Made by a program: the position numbers and the translations under genes
Notes under the pieces: model-generated
The model's database searches: none
Seen by the model: the letters and a program-made list of their open reading frames with translations, nothing else
What the model was told of the DNA's origin: nothing
Part shown: piece after piece, positions 10,321 to 21,872 of the stretch
Layout: each line of letters opens with the position of its first letter
Numbering within the stretch: position 1 is the first letter of the stretch
Source of the DNA: Eustoma russellianum
Lineage: Eukaryota; Streptophyta; Magnoliopsida; Gentianales; Gentianaceae
Direction of reading: 5' to 3'
Length of the DNA: 64,000 bases
Assembly (NCBI GenBank): GCA_036186865.1
Contig: AP025047.1
Location: forward strand, 26,367,253-26,431,252

Positions 10321-13300
10321 TTAATTGAGTGTCAAGAAATGCTTTGTAAGAGCAATTTCACTTGCTAATGGGCCCGTTAGGGTACCGATGTTGGACAGTG
10401 ATTGGAGTATTGAATAGCAGCCAGTCTCAACAATGATATTATGCCAGAGTCTTGCATAGTATAGCACGGCTAGAGTCAACGTCATCAGTTCTGCACGTAA
10501 TGGGCTCAGCATAGGTAAGGCAAAACATATAGCCGATACCAATTGACCCTGATCATTGCGTAAAATGGCTCCCCCAGCTGATTGTGAGCGACCCACTACT
10601 GCATCTACATTTAACTTCATCCTGCCAGAAGGAGGCAGCTCCCATCTAATGATCCTTATTCGCTTTGTCCATAGGGTAGGAGGAAAAGCCAAGGCAACAA
10701 GATGTGATATTGGTGCTGCAAACTTCTTACCATTCATCGCAGAGCACCATGCATATATTGTAGAACGAGCTCTATCAAATAGGCGATGATAATTACATTG
10801 TTCCCCCGCAAAATGTATCGCCTCATATTCTTTACAAATGGTCCAAGTAACTATTGATGAAACAATAGCGCGGAGCTGACCACCCATGGACGCTTTATTT
10901 GATAACCGCCACCAGCGCATCAACTGAGTTTTAATAGTACGACTACAAGGCATTGGCCCTGAAAAATGGATTGAGATTTCTGTCCATAATGGTCGAATAC
11001 TCGGGCATTGCAGAAAGAGATGATCTTGCGCATCCAAATTTGAGCATCAAAACACACATTGAGATGGGTTTACCATTTGCCATTTGCAGAGATTATCCAC
11101 CAATGGCACTGAACATGTCCATAGTTTCCATAGAAAAATGCCAAGGGCTGGCTGAGATTGAGGCCACCAAATGTATTTTGATTCCTCAAAAGTGCTAGCC
11201 GACGCTGAAATAAGAGTGTATGCCGATTTCAAGGAGAACTGTCCCTTAGAATCTGGTAACCAATGCATGCCAGCCTGCGTGTTGGCTACCTTTGATTCCA
11301 TAAAAGGGTGTATGCGACATAATCGCTTCCACACTGGAGAGTCATATATGTGAGAGTAGGTAGCAGCCCGATTTCCATATTTCTTTTTACAAAAATCTAC
11401 TCATAATGTATTAGAGTGCAAATATTTCCTCCAACGCTGACAATCTTAAGCCTTTTAAAGATCCACCAGATTGCGTAATCCCAATCCGCCTACCTCTTTG
11501 GCGTGGCACAACGATGACCAGGACCGCCAATGATGACCATGATTCCATAAAAAAGATGCCATTTTCCGTTGCAAAATAGCGATGACACTCTTTGGCAAGG
11601 TTGAACTAGCGATGATATGTGAAGGCATAGAACTCAGTACATGCTTTAGTAAGACGAGTCTTCCAGCCATTGAAAGTAATTTACTCAGCCATGATGTGAG
11701 CTTTGTGTCAAAATGGTTTAGTAATGATGTACAATACCTGGAACGATTTATACCTTTATACTGAAACGAACCATGATATTTAATGGGTAGGGAAGTCAGA
11801 CGCATACCCAATGAGGACGCAGCCGCTGATCCAGAAACACCTTGACCAACCACAATTTGACTCTTATAATAATTGACTAGCTGTCCTGAATCTTGCTTAT
11901 ATGCCTCTAAAAAGAAACGAAATATGTGTAGATTTCGAGTGGTGTCATTAAAGAATATCAATAAATCATCTGCGAAACTCAAGTGGGAAACACACGGTAC
12001 CTATCCCCCAGCAAATCCCTTGAGCGTTCCTGCCTGCATCAAGGCTTTCAACCCACGGGAAAACCCTTCAGATGATTAGATAAAAAGTAAGGGAGATAAG
12101 GGATCACCCTGCTTGACTCCATGGCCAACTGAAAAAAATCCAGCACATCACGTGGCACCCAAGTAATTGATCAAGATTTGAATCAGTCGTGAGTGAAAGC
12201 CAAACTTCTGCATAATATGCTCCAGATATTGCCAACATACTCGATCAAAGGCTTTCGCCATCTCAAGTTTGATCATCACATGGCTCCCTCTATTATGCTT
12301 ATCTAGCACATACACCATTTCTTATGCAAGCAAGACTTGTTCAGTGATGCCTCGGCCCTGCATAAAACTAGCTTGCTCAGGCGAGATAAGATGCGGGAGA
12401 AAAAGACCCAACCTAGAAGCGATCAAGCGTGTGATAACTTTAGAAATAAAATTTGTTAGGCAAAATGGCCTAAAGTCTGTGAATGTCTGAGGATTCAGGA
12501 CTTTAAGTATCAATATAATAGTTGCGGCCGCAATCTTTTTGGCATCAAGATGCCAAAGAAAAATTCTTGTGCAGCTCTATGAACATCTGAGCGTATAATC
12601 TGCCAAAACTGTCTGTAGAAAGAACTTGGATACCCATCAGGACATGCCGCACTGGATGGACTGAGGTCCCAAATGGCCTGCTGAACCTCCTGTAAGTCCG
12701 GTAATTCTAATAGCATATGATTGTCCTCAGATGTCAACACTTGTGGAATATATTGCATGATAGCATCATACTCTGCAATTGGTTCCGCTGCATAAAGAGA
12801 GGAATAATGTGTACCACTTCTGATGCTATGTCTGCCTCAAGCACGCAATCTGTGCCATCCTCCTACAAGATGCGGCGAATAGACTGTCTGCGACGCTTAT
12901 CCCTAAGTGTTTGATGATAAAAAAAGGTATTAGCATCCCTATCCTTGACCCATTTAACGTTAGCCTTCTGTTTCCAGTAAATAAATGCAGAAGACTGTGC
13001 AAGTTTCAACTATGCCAAACTATAATGATATTGTTCTTGATTAGCCGGAGAGGGATCAGCATCAAATGCCCTTTCATGTATAACCGCGTCTTCCTCGCTT
13101 GCGCTACATGATCAAAGATATTTCTGAAGACCTCTCGTTCCATTTCTTTAATTGTATTCTGAGACGGCGAAGTTTATCAAAGAAGCCCCACATACCTCCC
13201 ACAGTCGAAAAAGATTGCCAATGATGTTGAACTAACACGTCAAAGTCCGGATGCGTAGTCCAAGCATCGAGATATCTGAAGGCTGCCAGACCACGCAAAA

Positions 13301-13988
13301 TCTCTACATCACATGTAAGATAAAGTGGAGAATGATCCAAGGTTGCCCAATTAAGGTGTTGTAGATGCAATATAGGAAACACGTTAAAAAACAATGTTGA
13401 GCACATGAAACGATCTAGGCACCTCCACACATGGCCTAAACCCCGACCTTCAGACCACTTATATAGTGATCCTTGAAAAGAGATATCCTGCAACTCGCAG
13501 TGTGTTATACAATCATTAAACTCTTGCAATGAATTCAACGTAGGGGAGGAACGGCCCCAATGCTTGTCCAAAGTACGAAATGTATTGAAGTCACCCCCAA
13601 TCAACCAAGGTAGTGCTAGAGAAGAGTGGAACAACATCAAGTCCGCCCACAAAGGCCGTCGAGCCAACAATGAATGATGACCATAAACCGCAGTGAGCTA
13701 GAATTTATCCCCAGTCGCAAGCCACCGTAGCTTGATACAATAATTTTCAATTCCAGCCCTTTCCTCCTCCAAAGAGAGAATTGAATCCTTCCAAGAAAAT
13801 CAAATATGATCATCATTGGCGGACAAAGCATTCGTAAAACCTAGTTGTAAACGATAAGGCTGCAACAACGATGGCCTAGCTTTTGGTTCTAAGATAATTA
13901 ATACATGAATATGATAACGACAAATTAATGACAACACTCTATGCAAGGAGGTTCGAATACCCCTGACATTCCATGCTATGATCTTCAT
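10321..13988 (-). pseudogene. L5 ORF2: endonuclease, RT, zf-RVT, RNase H; broken
   Basis: ATG at 13,988-13,986 shares its A with the ORF1 stop. The endonuclease starts MKIIAWNVRGIR and has LIGGDFNTF; the SDH motif reads LDH. The RT has FADDLLIF, KQGDPLS-type wording and LPKSVIAILQRKM, but the motif-A Asp is Glu (KLEMAKAFD at about 12,260). The zf-RVT region (11,334-11,047) and RNase H (11,037-10,321, LNVDAVVG) follow; the third RNase H acidic residue is Gly (ETGCYS). Stops and frameshifts occur near 13,800, 13,700, 13,100, 12,510 and 12,000-12,090. It is non-functional. Confidence 0.8.
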
Positions 13989-15287
13989 TAAGATAATGTA
14001 TCAAAAGAGTTTGAGAGGTGCGCAGCCCTTAACCTGGTGATCCTTGGCGATGTAGGGACTGCTTGATGATTACGACGTAAAAATCGTGGCACCACAGAGG
14101 AGCTAGGATCAGCAGGTACATCTTGAGGATCCATTGATCGACATGCATCCAAATATGTGACCTCAACTAGATTGGGCATGGCATCATAAATTTCCCTATC
14201 CTGTGCATCCAGTCGATTAACGATTAAGGGAAAGACCAATTCACTGTTAGAAAGAGCGGCAGTTACATCACCAACTGTAGGATCGATTAAATAGCAATCA
14301 TCTTGACTCCTTAAACGAGAAATATCCTGATTATGTGTGAGATCCAACTGGGCTTCTACAGTTGGGTAGTCTGGGGTATATGTGGCGGCGAAAGAAGTGG
14401 CGAATTAACATGAACCGACGCGGTGTTGACCACCTCTACCTCAACGTTTGGGGGTATATCTGCAACTTTCTTCGGAGTCCAGCGCTATTTTGCTCCTTTA
14501 TCCTGAGGCTTGTGGCCCCTTTCTTCTGGAACCCGTCTCTTGTGAGGCAGCTCACGATCAGCTTGGTCTTGAGTATGGCCAAGGCTATAACATGCAAAGC
14601 AATAAGAGGGCAAAGATTCATATTCTATAGTTTGCATGATTGTCTGGGATGGTGCTTGAATAAAGACTCGCTGCGGTAACTCCTTGGAGACATCTAATTA
14701 AATACAAACTCGAGCAACCGATGGTCTGATGGCGGACGTGTTGGCGGCATCAAGCTTCAACGGTGTTCCTAGCATGTGGGCTATTTGAAAGAGTGCATCT
14801 TTCTTGTGAAAATGGATGGGTAAGCCCGGAAACAAAACCCAGATCGGTACCACCAGTACCTCTTTTGCCGGATCATAATCTGGCGTCACTTCGTGATTTG
14901 TATATGCTTGCCAGAGATCATCCAACCGTGACGTGCAAAACAACGAATGTAATCTTGTTCTTGATCAAAATGCAATAATACATGCATTGCGTCAAGCAGT
15001 ACTACTTTCACGGATTCGAGAAACCCAATGTGCTCAATTGCTGATCGGATGGTCGCTAACGGAGGGCGGCCATACCAGAATGTCCCAACTAGGGCATAGC
15101 GATATGGTGCTGCTAGGGATTGAATTTCGTCTTCTGTAAACGAGATCATTGGACTGCCCTTGAATTTATTAATCTCTTTAGGGGCCACCGCCGTAGATGT
15201 TGTTGTAAAAAGCGACGCAAATGTCTTTGGTGGCGCCGCTGGTTACGAAGATGGCGGAATAGGATTTTGTGGTTGCATGGAGGACAT
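13988..15287 (-). pseudogene. L5 ORF1 (DUF4283, zinc knuckle), broken
   Basis: Starts at ATG 15,287 (MSSMQPQNPIPPSS). An in-frame TAA follows a few codons later. DUF4283 continues through KGSPMISF, LVGTFWYGRPP and MISGKHIQITK, then a frameshift near 14,890 leads into PIWVLFPGLPIHFHKK. The knuckle region reads YCFACYSLGHTQDQA. The C-terminal piece (14,347-13,988) ends in TAA overlapping the ORF2 ATG. Role as for L4 ORF1. Confidence 0.75.
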
Positions 15288-15552
15288 GGCTGTGAAAAAG
15301 GAATAAAAGCAGAGAAGGAGAACGTTGGAGAGAGAGAAAACAGCAGCGGAGAGGCGGAAGACGGGTCAGGAATAGCCAGAGAAGGAGATAGCAATTTTTT
15401 TATTTTTTTAACAGTAAAAGAGATATTTTATTATGCCTCATTTATGGCAGAGGAAAACCATATTACAAAAATTGAATAAATGAATAATAATAGTACAATG
15501 AGCATATAATATCTAATCTCCAATCATATATGATATGCCGCATTAAAACCTT

Positions 15553-15588
15553 GCCAAGTAAAACCACCCTCGTGGATAAAACCTTAGC
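15553..15588 (-). other. Conserved LINE 3' double hairpin, L6 copy
   Basis: The outer stem is GCTAAG/CTTGGC (C-G replaced by a T-G wobble, pairing kept). The inner stem is CCAC/GTGG with loop GAGG. Confidence 0.8.
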
Positions 15589-15855
15589 GAAGGAAAAAAC
15601 GTACATATTTATATGAAAGGAGTGAATATTTGAATATGACATGAGAGCACGCATGATGTTTATAGAACGCAGCTGTTGAATGTTGTACAGTGTCGGTTGG
15701 ACCATCCAGAGGAATTGTCTCCGCAAGCGTTGTTGCATCCATAAGGCCATGCATAGAAACAAAAGCGAGTTAGCACATATAGTAAAATAGTGAGTTGTGT
15801 GGTACGGAAGGGCATGTGAGTTGCAGCATAAGGTAGAGTGTAACATATTACCCAT

Positions 15856-15983
15856 GTTACCCATATCTAAGGATATGGGTAACTGGAAATTTGTAACTGC
15901 TAGATGTAGAGCGATGCAAAGAGGTAGCATAGTGTAGAAAACGAAGCGTACCCATGTTGCCCATATCTTGCGATACGGGCAAC
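15856..15983 (-). repeat. L6 hairpin pair with variant stems
   Basis: 15,856-15,883 is a perfect 12-bp stem GTTACCCATATC/GATATGGGTAAC. 15,956-15,983 is GTTGCCCGTATC/GATATGGGCAAC with one G-T wobble. Both are followed in sense by ATGGGTA. Spacing is only 100 nt. The two differ by changes that preserve pairing. Confidence 0.8.
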
Positions 15984-15994
15984 TAGTTTGAGCG

Positions 15995-16500
15995 CTAGCC
16001 AAGTTCATTTGTAAGATGTGGCGTGTTCTCCGTTTGATAACATGCCCGAACCATTGATGGCAAAGATGTTACCGTGGGAAAAACAGTAAGCTTTTGCTGG
16101 AATTGGCCGTATTGAGCTAGAAAATGCACTGGATGATTTGCTTCACGTGGAATATGTGTTAATTCAGCTGATGATGACAGTAGGAGTTCTCGGAATAATG
16201 TCGCATGAACATCAATATTATTTTGTACTGCCGAAACTACCCCATATGCATCTACTTCCATATCAATGGACTCCCACTGTGTTGCAAAGTATAAGTACCC
16301 AATATATGCTGCTTGAAATTCTGCTGTGGCTGGTGTAGATAACGGTAAATGAAACGAAATTGGCCCCAAGAATGTACCAGAATTGTCACGCAAGATTGCT
16401 CCAGCAGCTGCAGAAAATCTCCCCTGTGCTGCATCTGTATTTAACTTTAATTTACCCGGCGGAGGATGGAGCCATCGGACAATGATGCATCTAGACAGCC
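15995..16500 (-). pseudogene. L6 ORF2 RNase H fragment
   Basis: Open frame for the whole RNase H domain: VRWLHPPPGKLKLNTDAAQG, AEFQAAYIG, MEVDAYGVV and THIPREANHPVHFLAQYG. The acidic residues D, E and D are all present, so the domain itself looks intact. The RT and everything upstream are missing because of 5' truncation; the frame simply runs into the microsatellite. By family knowledge the domain removes the RNA strand during LINE cDNA synthesis. Confidence 0.75.
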
Positions 16501-16506
16501 ATTTTT

Positions 16507-16553
16507 TTATATATACATATATATACACACACACACACATATATACACACACA
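16507..16553. repeat. (TA)n/(CA)n microsatellite between L6 and L7
   Basis: TA, TATACA and CACACA units, followed by a T run that is the A tail of L7 on the other strand. Confidence 0.9.
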
Positions 16554-16992
16554 TTTTTTTTTATAAACAGATATTTTATTAATGAGAAGAAAGCCTCACT
16601 TATGGTGGAGGAAGACCTTATTACAATCATCAAAGTATGCGAATAAATAAATTAAGGAGGTAATAACAACATATCTCCAATCGTATATGATATGCCGCAT
16701 TAAAACCTTGCCAGGAAAAACCACCCTTGTGGATAAAACCCTGGCGAAGGAAACAGCGTACATATTTATACGACCTTCATAGATATGTGAGCAGTCTAAG
16801 CCCGAGTACAAATGTGTTGTTGCTGTAGCCGGAGACACATGATTTGGTCGGCGGTTGAAGCGATGAAAGTCCTTGTGTGAGTTGTTCTTACCCAGGAGGT
16901 GCCCTATCTGGAACGCTATCCAACAAACATGTGTTGTCTCCGAATCCAGTCGATGCCGCAACCATGTAAAAAAAAATGAGGCGCTGAGTAAA
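16554..16992 (-). mobile_element. LINE L7: 3' end only
   Basis: About 440 nt of 3' region: A tail, terminal block (CCTCCACCATAAGTGAGG in sense) and double hairpin, then a non-coding segment up to a microsatellite. No ORF2 sequence is present. Confidence 0.75.
16710..16745 (-). other. Conserved LINE 3' double hairpin, L7 copy with compensatory outer stem
   Basis: The outer stem reads GCCAGG/CCTGGC, while the majority form is GCCAAG/CTTGGC. Both sides changed and pairing is kept. The inner stem is unchanged. Confidence 0.85.
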
Positions 16993-17070
16993 TACACACA
17001 TATATATATATATATGTACATATATATGTACATATATATATATGTATTGGGTACACATACACACACACAT
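16993..17070. repeat. (TA)n/(TATG)n/(CA)n microsatellite beside the 11S pseudogene
   Basis: TA and GTACATA units followed by ACACACACA, directly next to the end of the globulin pseudogene. Confidence 0.95.
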
Positions 17071-17081
17071 TAGCAGGACGT

Positions 17082-18010
17082 CTAGCAAAATTTATTAGTT
17101 ATAACTCCTCTGGCGGGACCACCTAGTGGAGCAAAGGAGGAGGGATTCGCTCCAACGTTTTTTTTGAGCTGCTGAGCCTAGTTTGATGACAACTGATTTG
17201 ATTCCCGCACCATCTGAAGAGGCATGGCTCTCATCACCGAGGTGTAACCTGCAAGGGTGTTTGTCTTTGGCATCCCACTTGTTTTCAATGTCACAAACTG
17301 CGCCCCGTCGTTTACGGCTCTGATTGATGCAGCAAACTGCTGAGGAACCACCACCATCTCCCCTTGGTTCACCCTGTCGTTCATTATGTTCTGGCCTTCA
17401 TGATGCACTATTTGTACATGGGCATCACCGTTCAGCACATACATCATGCAGTGACAGCTTGCTGACCAAGGTGGGCTCATCATCGCATTCGGGTTAGGAC
17501 TGGTTTCCTCTAAGCTTAAGTCCATGTATTTAAGGATGGGAAGCTTCTTTTGGTCTACCATGGTGACTGTCCCGGCCTGTCTAGAGTCGACATCTGTTTC
17601 TCTTCATTGATCAATGTTTAAATGAAGCTTCATGGAGCATATGGCCGCCTCTAAACCATTTCCTTGGCCTAATCTTCCCCATTGTTCCTCCTCTTTTTGT
17701 TCTTGTCTTCCTTGTGCTGGTTCGTCTTGCCTAACCATCGATCTTATTGGGTGTTGCAATCTTACACGTATTCCTCTCTCATCTTCTCGTTGAATCTGGT
17801 TTACAATCTCTGATGGAACATTGAATGCCTCAGACAATAGCTCAGTGTCGAAAGGCCGCAAAATATTCTGTCCCCTTGAACGTCCTTCTTGTTCTCCCCA
17901 AGTGTGTACCCGCTCTAGTCCTTGTTCTCTTGTCCTATAGGGTTGTTGATGCTGTCCTCTAGATCCTGTTTGACCTGCTAGGAAGAACTCGCGATGGCGT
18001 TGGTCGAGCT
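17082..18010 (-). pseudogene. 11S globulin (legumin-type) seed storage pseudogene, 3' half
   Basis: Minus-strand reading gives the second half of an 11S globulin: QLDQRHREFFLAG, an Arg/Gln-rich variable region, FDTELLSEAFNVP, the acidic-basic chain junction with its Asn-Gly cleavage site and interchain Cys (GNGLEAAICSMK), then the basic-chain cupin (KKLPILKYMDLSLEE, DRVNQGEMVVVPQ, LAGYTSVMRAMPLQM). 11S globulins are vacuolar seed storage hexamers. Two in-frame stops (TGA 17,604-17,606; TAG 17,178-17,180) interrupt it, and the frame then continues to a TAG at 17,082. It ends abruptly at 18,010, where a copia element is inserted in the exon; the reading resumes at 31,836. No introns are visible in this part. 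Confidence 0.9.
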
Positions 18011-18454
18011 TGTGAAATTTGCAAACTGTATACGTGATCAATCACAAAAACATGAAGATCATACAAACAAAGAAACACAAGAACTAAAATCAATCAATGA
18101 TACCATAGAGAGTACTCGGAGGGAGAGAAACATCCAGAGGAGTTATTGATGCATTGATATGAGAAGAAAAATGGCATTTCAACAGCCTCCACAAGCCGTT
18201 GGCTGTAGGACTTTTAAGGAAGAAGAAGGCATGTGAAATTACTAAAGTGCCCCCTAACTAACTCAACCTCCTTTTACTAATACAAGGACATTCTTGTCAT
18301 TTCTCCTCAAATACAAATTTTGCCGCCACAACTTCTTTTCCTCTTTCCTCTGCTTTCTTCTAACTGCTGCCATCCTTGATCCCAATCCGCCGTTGCTCCT
18401 CAACATTATCCGCTGAATGTTGATTCCGCCCATCAACCTCATCATTCTTCACAC
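18011..18454 (-). repeat. copia-1 3' LTR (444 bp)
   Basis: Sense orientation starts TGTGAAGAATGATGAGG at 18,454 and ends CAAATTTCACA at 18,011. It matches 31,392-31,835 with scattered differences. Confidence 0.95.
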
Positions 18455-18753
18455 TCCCCCTTCAAGCTGTGCTTGTCATAGAGATTGAGCACTCCAATCG
18501 CATGCAACATTCCCCCCAGCCTCTTCCAATCCAGAGCCTTTGTAAACATGTCAGCTAATTGAAGATCTGTCCTTATAGGCATCAGTTTTAAAGTCCCATT
18601 TTGCACCTTCTCTCTAACAAGATGACAATATATTTCAATGTGCTTGGTTCTTTCATGGAATACTGGGTTCTCTGCAATGTATATAGCGCTTTTACTATCA
18701 CAAAATAGCTCTACTGGCTTCTGATCAGGCAATCTCAGCTCATCAGCCATGTA
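18442..18753 (-). pseudogene. copia-1 RNase H, C-terminal part
   Basis: Reads LPDQKPVELFCDSKSAIYIA, HERTKHIEI, LQLADMFTKALD and GGMLHAIGVLNLYDKH, the end of a Ty1-copia RNase H. The domain begins on the far side of the Sirevirus insertion (27,056 onward) and is resumed here. The stop overlaps the start of the 3' LTR. Confidence 0.9.
18455..18463 (-). promoter_or_regulatory. copia-1 polypurine tract
   Basis: AAGGGGGAG directly upstream of the 3' LTR, the expected plus-strand DNA priming site. Confidence 0.9.
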
Positions 18754-18758
18754 TAATA

Positions 18759-21700
18759 TGTAGAGAAAAAGAGGTTTGAGTGATTTCAAAATGCATGATT
18801 TAAATAACGTGAACTAAAGAAATACATGACTTGATTTATGACATGACATGTTTTTGAATGAATGTTGCCTTATATAGTTCATATATAATGTTGTCATACT
18901 AACGAGCCATGAAGCTTTAAAGCTTACATCAAATGACAAATATTTGTTGTGTTTGAACTATTTTCAGGTGCCACCATTAATGAACTAAACTAGTTCATTA
19001 AGTGAAGTACTTAGTCAATTAAACCAAGTAGTTCATTAAAGGAAGCAATATTTGGGCAAGGCACAAAGGCAACAAGGTGAATAAAAGAAAATCTTCCACT
19101 CTCCTCCCCACATTTATGGCACGCCTATACACACACACACATATATATATTTTCAAATTTTTTTGAAAAAGGCACGTACGCATTTATTTCAACTCGTCCT
19201 ACCGACACGTTATATATTTTACGTACGTACGTTAACGTCACACCACCATACTTAACTCATATTTATGAGTATATTCAGGTCTTATATCATATGATATAAG
19301 TCATGGTGATGAAAAATTAAATACAACACGTTAAAAGAAGCTAAACCGAAAATTGTCGTATCAGACGAATACCGAAACTTCGCCAACGTGTCACGTACTT
19401 GCCATAAATAGATGGCAAGCCCTACACTTAAAAAATAGCCATAATTTTCGTGGCTTATATGGTATGTGCAGGCATAAAATCATTCCATGTTGGCACACAC
19501 AAATGACCCCACATTAAGGCCAAATTGTTGAGATTCTAATTTCAATTTTGTCACATGTGTAAGGCACCACTTTAAGATCAGCTAAGTGCTGAATTTTAAA
19601 GTTTAATTTATGTATATTATGTGTAACATAATATATATAATATGTACGAAAAGTTGGAATTTAATTAAAGAAAATTCGGGTAATCGATAAACGTCCAAAA
19701 TTCGGTTTTCTACGTACACAACACATGCAACGTTTTTGCCACATCATACAACATGTATCTAGACACTTTTTACATATTTCATACATCCTAAAGTGTTATA
19801 GAAAATTCAATTAAGGGCTGATTGGAATATACCATGTGTGTTATTAAATGTGTACTATTTTACAAAGTTTGCAAAAATGAAATTCAACACATGCACAATA
19901 TATGTTACATGCCCAAAACAGCTGAGTTGGAGCCTATGTGGAGCCTTTTTGGCATATTGATTGGTCAAGAATCAAGCATACAATGTTAATGACATGAAGG
20001 AAGGATCTACACAAGATAACAATTCAAACTTATGTCTCATTTGTAACACATGCTGAAAATTTCAGCATGTGCACAATGGCTGGCCGTTTTCTACACCATT
20101 ATGAGGGATATTTTACTTCTTGATTAAGGTGGATTGATTAGAAGATAATTTGAAAGTATTTTGAATATTTTATGGAATAAAGAAAGTTATATTCTTGAAT
20201 ATCACACATGCTGAAAATTTCAGCATGTGTGTAATGTATCTTGGCCGATTTTGAGGCCTTATTAGTGTCTAATTTTTATTCAATAAAAGATGAGAATATT
20301 GTATACTAAATGGTGATTGAATTCTTGGATTAAATCAAAGTAAACTTGGAAAATTTTTGAATAAGAAGCAAGTGTAACACATGCTGAAATTTCAGCATGT
20401 GCATGAGCATTATGGCCGATTTTTTGCTTCTTTCTTGGATAAATATTGTCTTGCTTAATTTATGTGATGATCGTGGAAGTTATGGTAACTATTTTATGAT
20501 GATTTTGTCACATGTTTTAAGTGGTATTCTCATATTTTCCTAGTTATCAAGTGATGACAACATCCAACCAATCAATGAGTGCCAAGTAAGCAAAAGTTTA
20601 ATGATCATCCAATGAGAAGATGCCAAGTAAGCAAAGACATGTCACAATGATGCCATATGCTCTTCCAAGGACTTAGAAGATAATTTTCAAGAAGGGAAGA
20701 AGCATAGGGGGGCGGCCAAGATGTGGATAAAATGAGAAGAAGGAGAACAAACAAAATGGAAGACAAGACTTACAAGTTCCAAAGATCAAACACGCTTTCT
20801 ACTTCTTCTTTCTAATCTTTCTTTCTTTCTTCTTCCTAAAAGCCTATTGTACTTACATTCATATACTTGAATAGGCTTTATCTAAACAACCACATATTCT
20901 TTTATCATTGTAAAAGATTGATCAAGGTGTGATCAATCTTAAACTTGCAAGGTGGTGGTGTTCGTGTGCATTGTATTCAACATACAAGGTTTGTAAAGGG
21001 TTGGAGTTGGTGTGTAACTCCATCAACCCTGTGGTAAGGTGTATTTGTGTTGTGTGATTAGTGTGAACGGAGGAAGGTGTCCTCGAAGACTGGAGTAGGT
21101 TGTTGATAACAGAACCAGTATAAAATTCTCGGTGTTATTACTTTCAGCATTTTACTTTCAGTTTCAGCACTGTTTAACATTTTTGATCATGTTCATAAAA
21201 ATAGTAAACGGATTTTAAAAATCACGAAACTTTCAGGAAACATATCTACACATTTTAAGGTTCTTTTGGCGCAAGTTTCAACCCTTTTGGATAAGTATAA
21301 GTTACCCAAACGTCCAAAGTTCTGAGACTAGTGCAGTCTGATTTTCAGGCTTGCAAAGGTTGAGACTTTGATTTTATTTAACTAACTTCCCAAAATAATT
21401 TTTCAAACCAATTTCAACCCATTTAAATAAAACTAATCAGGGGTTAGTATTTAAATTTTCAGAGTATTTGGAGCTAAGGAAAAATAGGAATTAATTTTTC
21501 ATAACAGACTACCAGTTCTGGCAGATTTGCGCAATGACCACCAACGAATTTTCAAGGGGTTAGAGGTCGAATTTAAATCTGATATTTTTAGGAGACACTC
21601 ATAACATCTGAGGCTAAGTTCTCTCCAAATTTCAGAATTTTCGAAGACCTACAACCTAGTTTTCAAATCGTTTTAAAACTGGTCCTGAAAACAGAAACTG

Positions 21701-21816
21701 TTTTCAGAAGTTGGGTTTTTGGTTTAAAACTATTTTAAAAACCACATTTTCCGCACCCACTATTCAAACCCCCCCCCCCCCCCCCCCCCTTCTAGTGGTG
21801 CCTTGAAGATCCTACA
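18759..21816 (+). repeat. Sirevirus-like 5' LTR
   Basis: 3,058 bp. It contains palindromes (19,255-19,270; 19,281-19,300; 20,047-20,071; 20,203-20,231; 20,378-20,401) and a 21-C run at 21,769-21,789 that is only 6 C in the 3' LTR. Confidence 0.95.
19255..20401. repeat. Palindrome cluster in the Sirevirus-like 5' LTR
   Basis: ACTCATA-TT-TATGAGT (19,255), the perfect 20-bp CTTATATCATATGATATAAG (19,281), and three versions of CACATGCTGAAA/TTTCAGCATGTG at 20,047 (25 bp), 20,203 (29 bp) and 20,378 (24 bp, perfect). Possible transcription-factor or structural sites; LTR palindromes are known for Sireviruses, but this particular sequence I do not recognise. Confidence 0.85.
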
Positions 21817-21818
21817 AG

Positions 21819-21830
21819 TGGTATCAGAGC
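21819..21830 (+). promoter_or_regulatory. Primer-binding site, initiator Met tRNA
   Basis: TGGTATCAGAGC two bases after the 5' LTR end, the standard plant Ty1-copia minus-strand primer site. Confidence 0.95.
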
Positions 21831-21872
21831 ACAGGTACACTCACAACAAAATGATCCAATGATCTAGGTGAG

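Larger units (their letters stand above)
9393..15398 (-). mobile_element. LINE L5: full-length but mutated, second subfamily
   Basis: On the minus strand it has a leader (about 15,288-15,398), ORF1 (15,287-13,988), ORF2 (13,988-10,321) and a 3' region (10,320-9,393) with two hairpins and the double hairpin. ORF1 and ORF2 meet in TAATG. Its ORF1 and endonuclease resemble L15 more than L4 or L8. Its 5' end abuts the 3' end of L6, and its 3' end abuts that of L4. Confidence 0.85.
15399..16503 (-). mobile_element. LINE L6: 5'-truncated (RNase H plus 3' region)
   Basis: The 3' terminus lies at the T runs near 15,400 and its terminal block (CCTCTGCCATAAATGAGG on the sense strand) at about 15,440. 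It contains the double hairpin, two hairpins and an RNase H domain, and ends at a TA/CA microsatellite at 16,507. Confidence 0.8.

Noticed and set aside
12322..12513. An intact RT in L5
   Set aside because: The piece is a recognisable RT block, but stops, shifts and the Asp-to-Glu change in motif A rule out an active enzyme.
16596..17066. 156-codon minus-strand frame through the microsatellite
   Set aside because: It combines L7 3' region with a TA repeat (alternating Ile/Tyr); not a gene.
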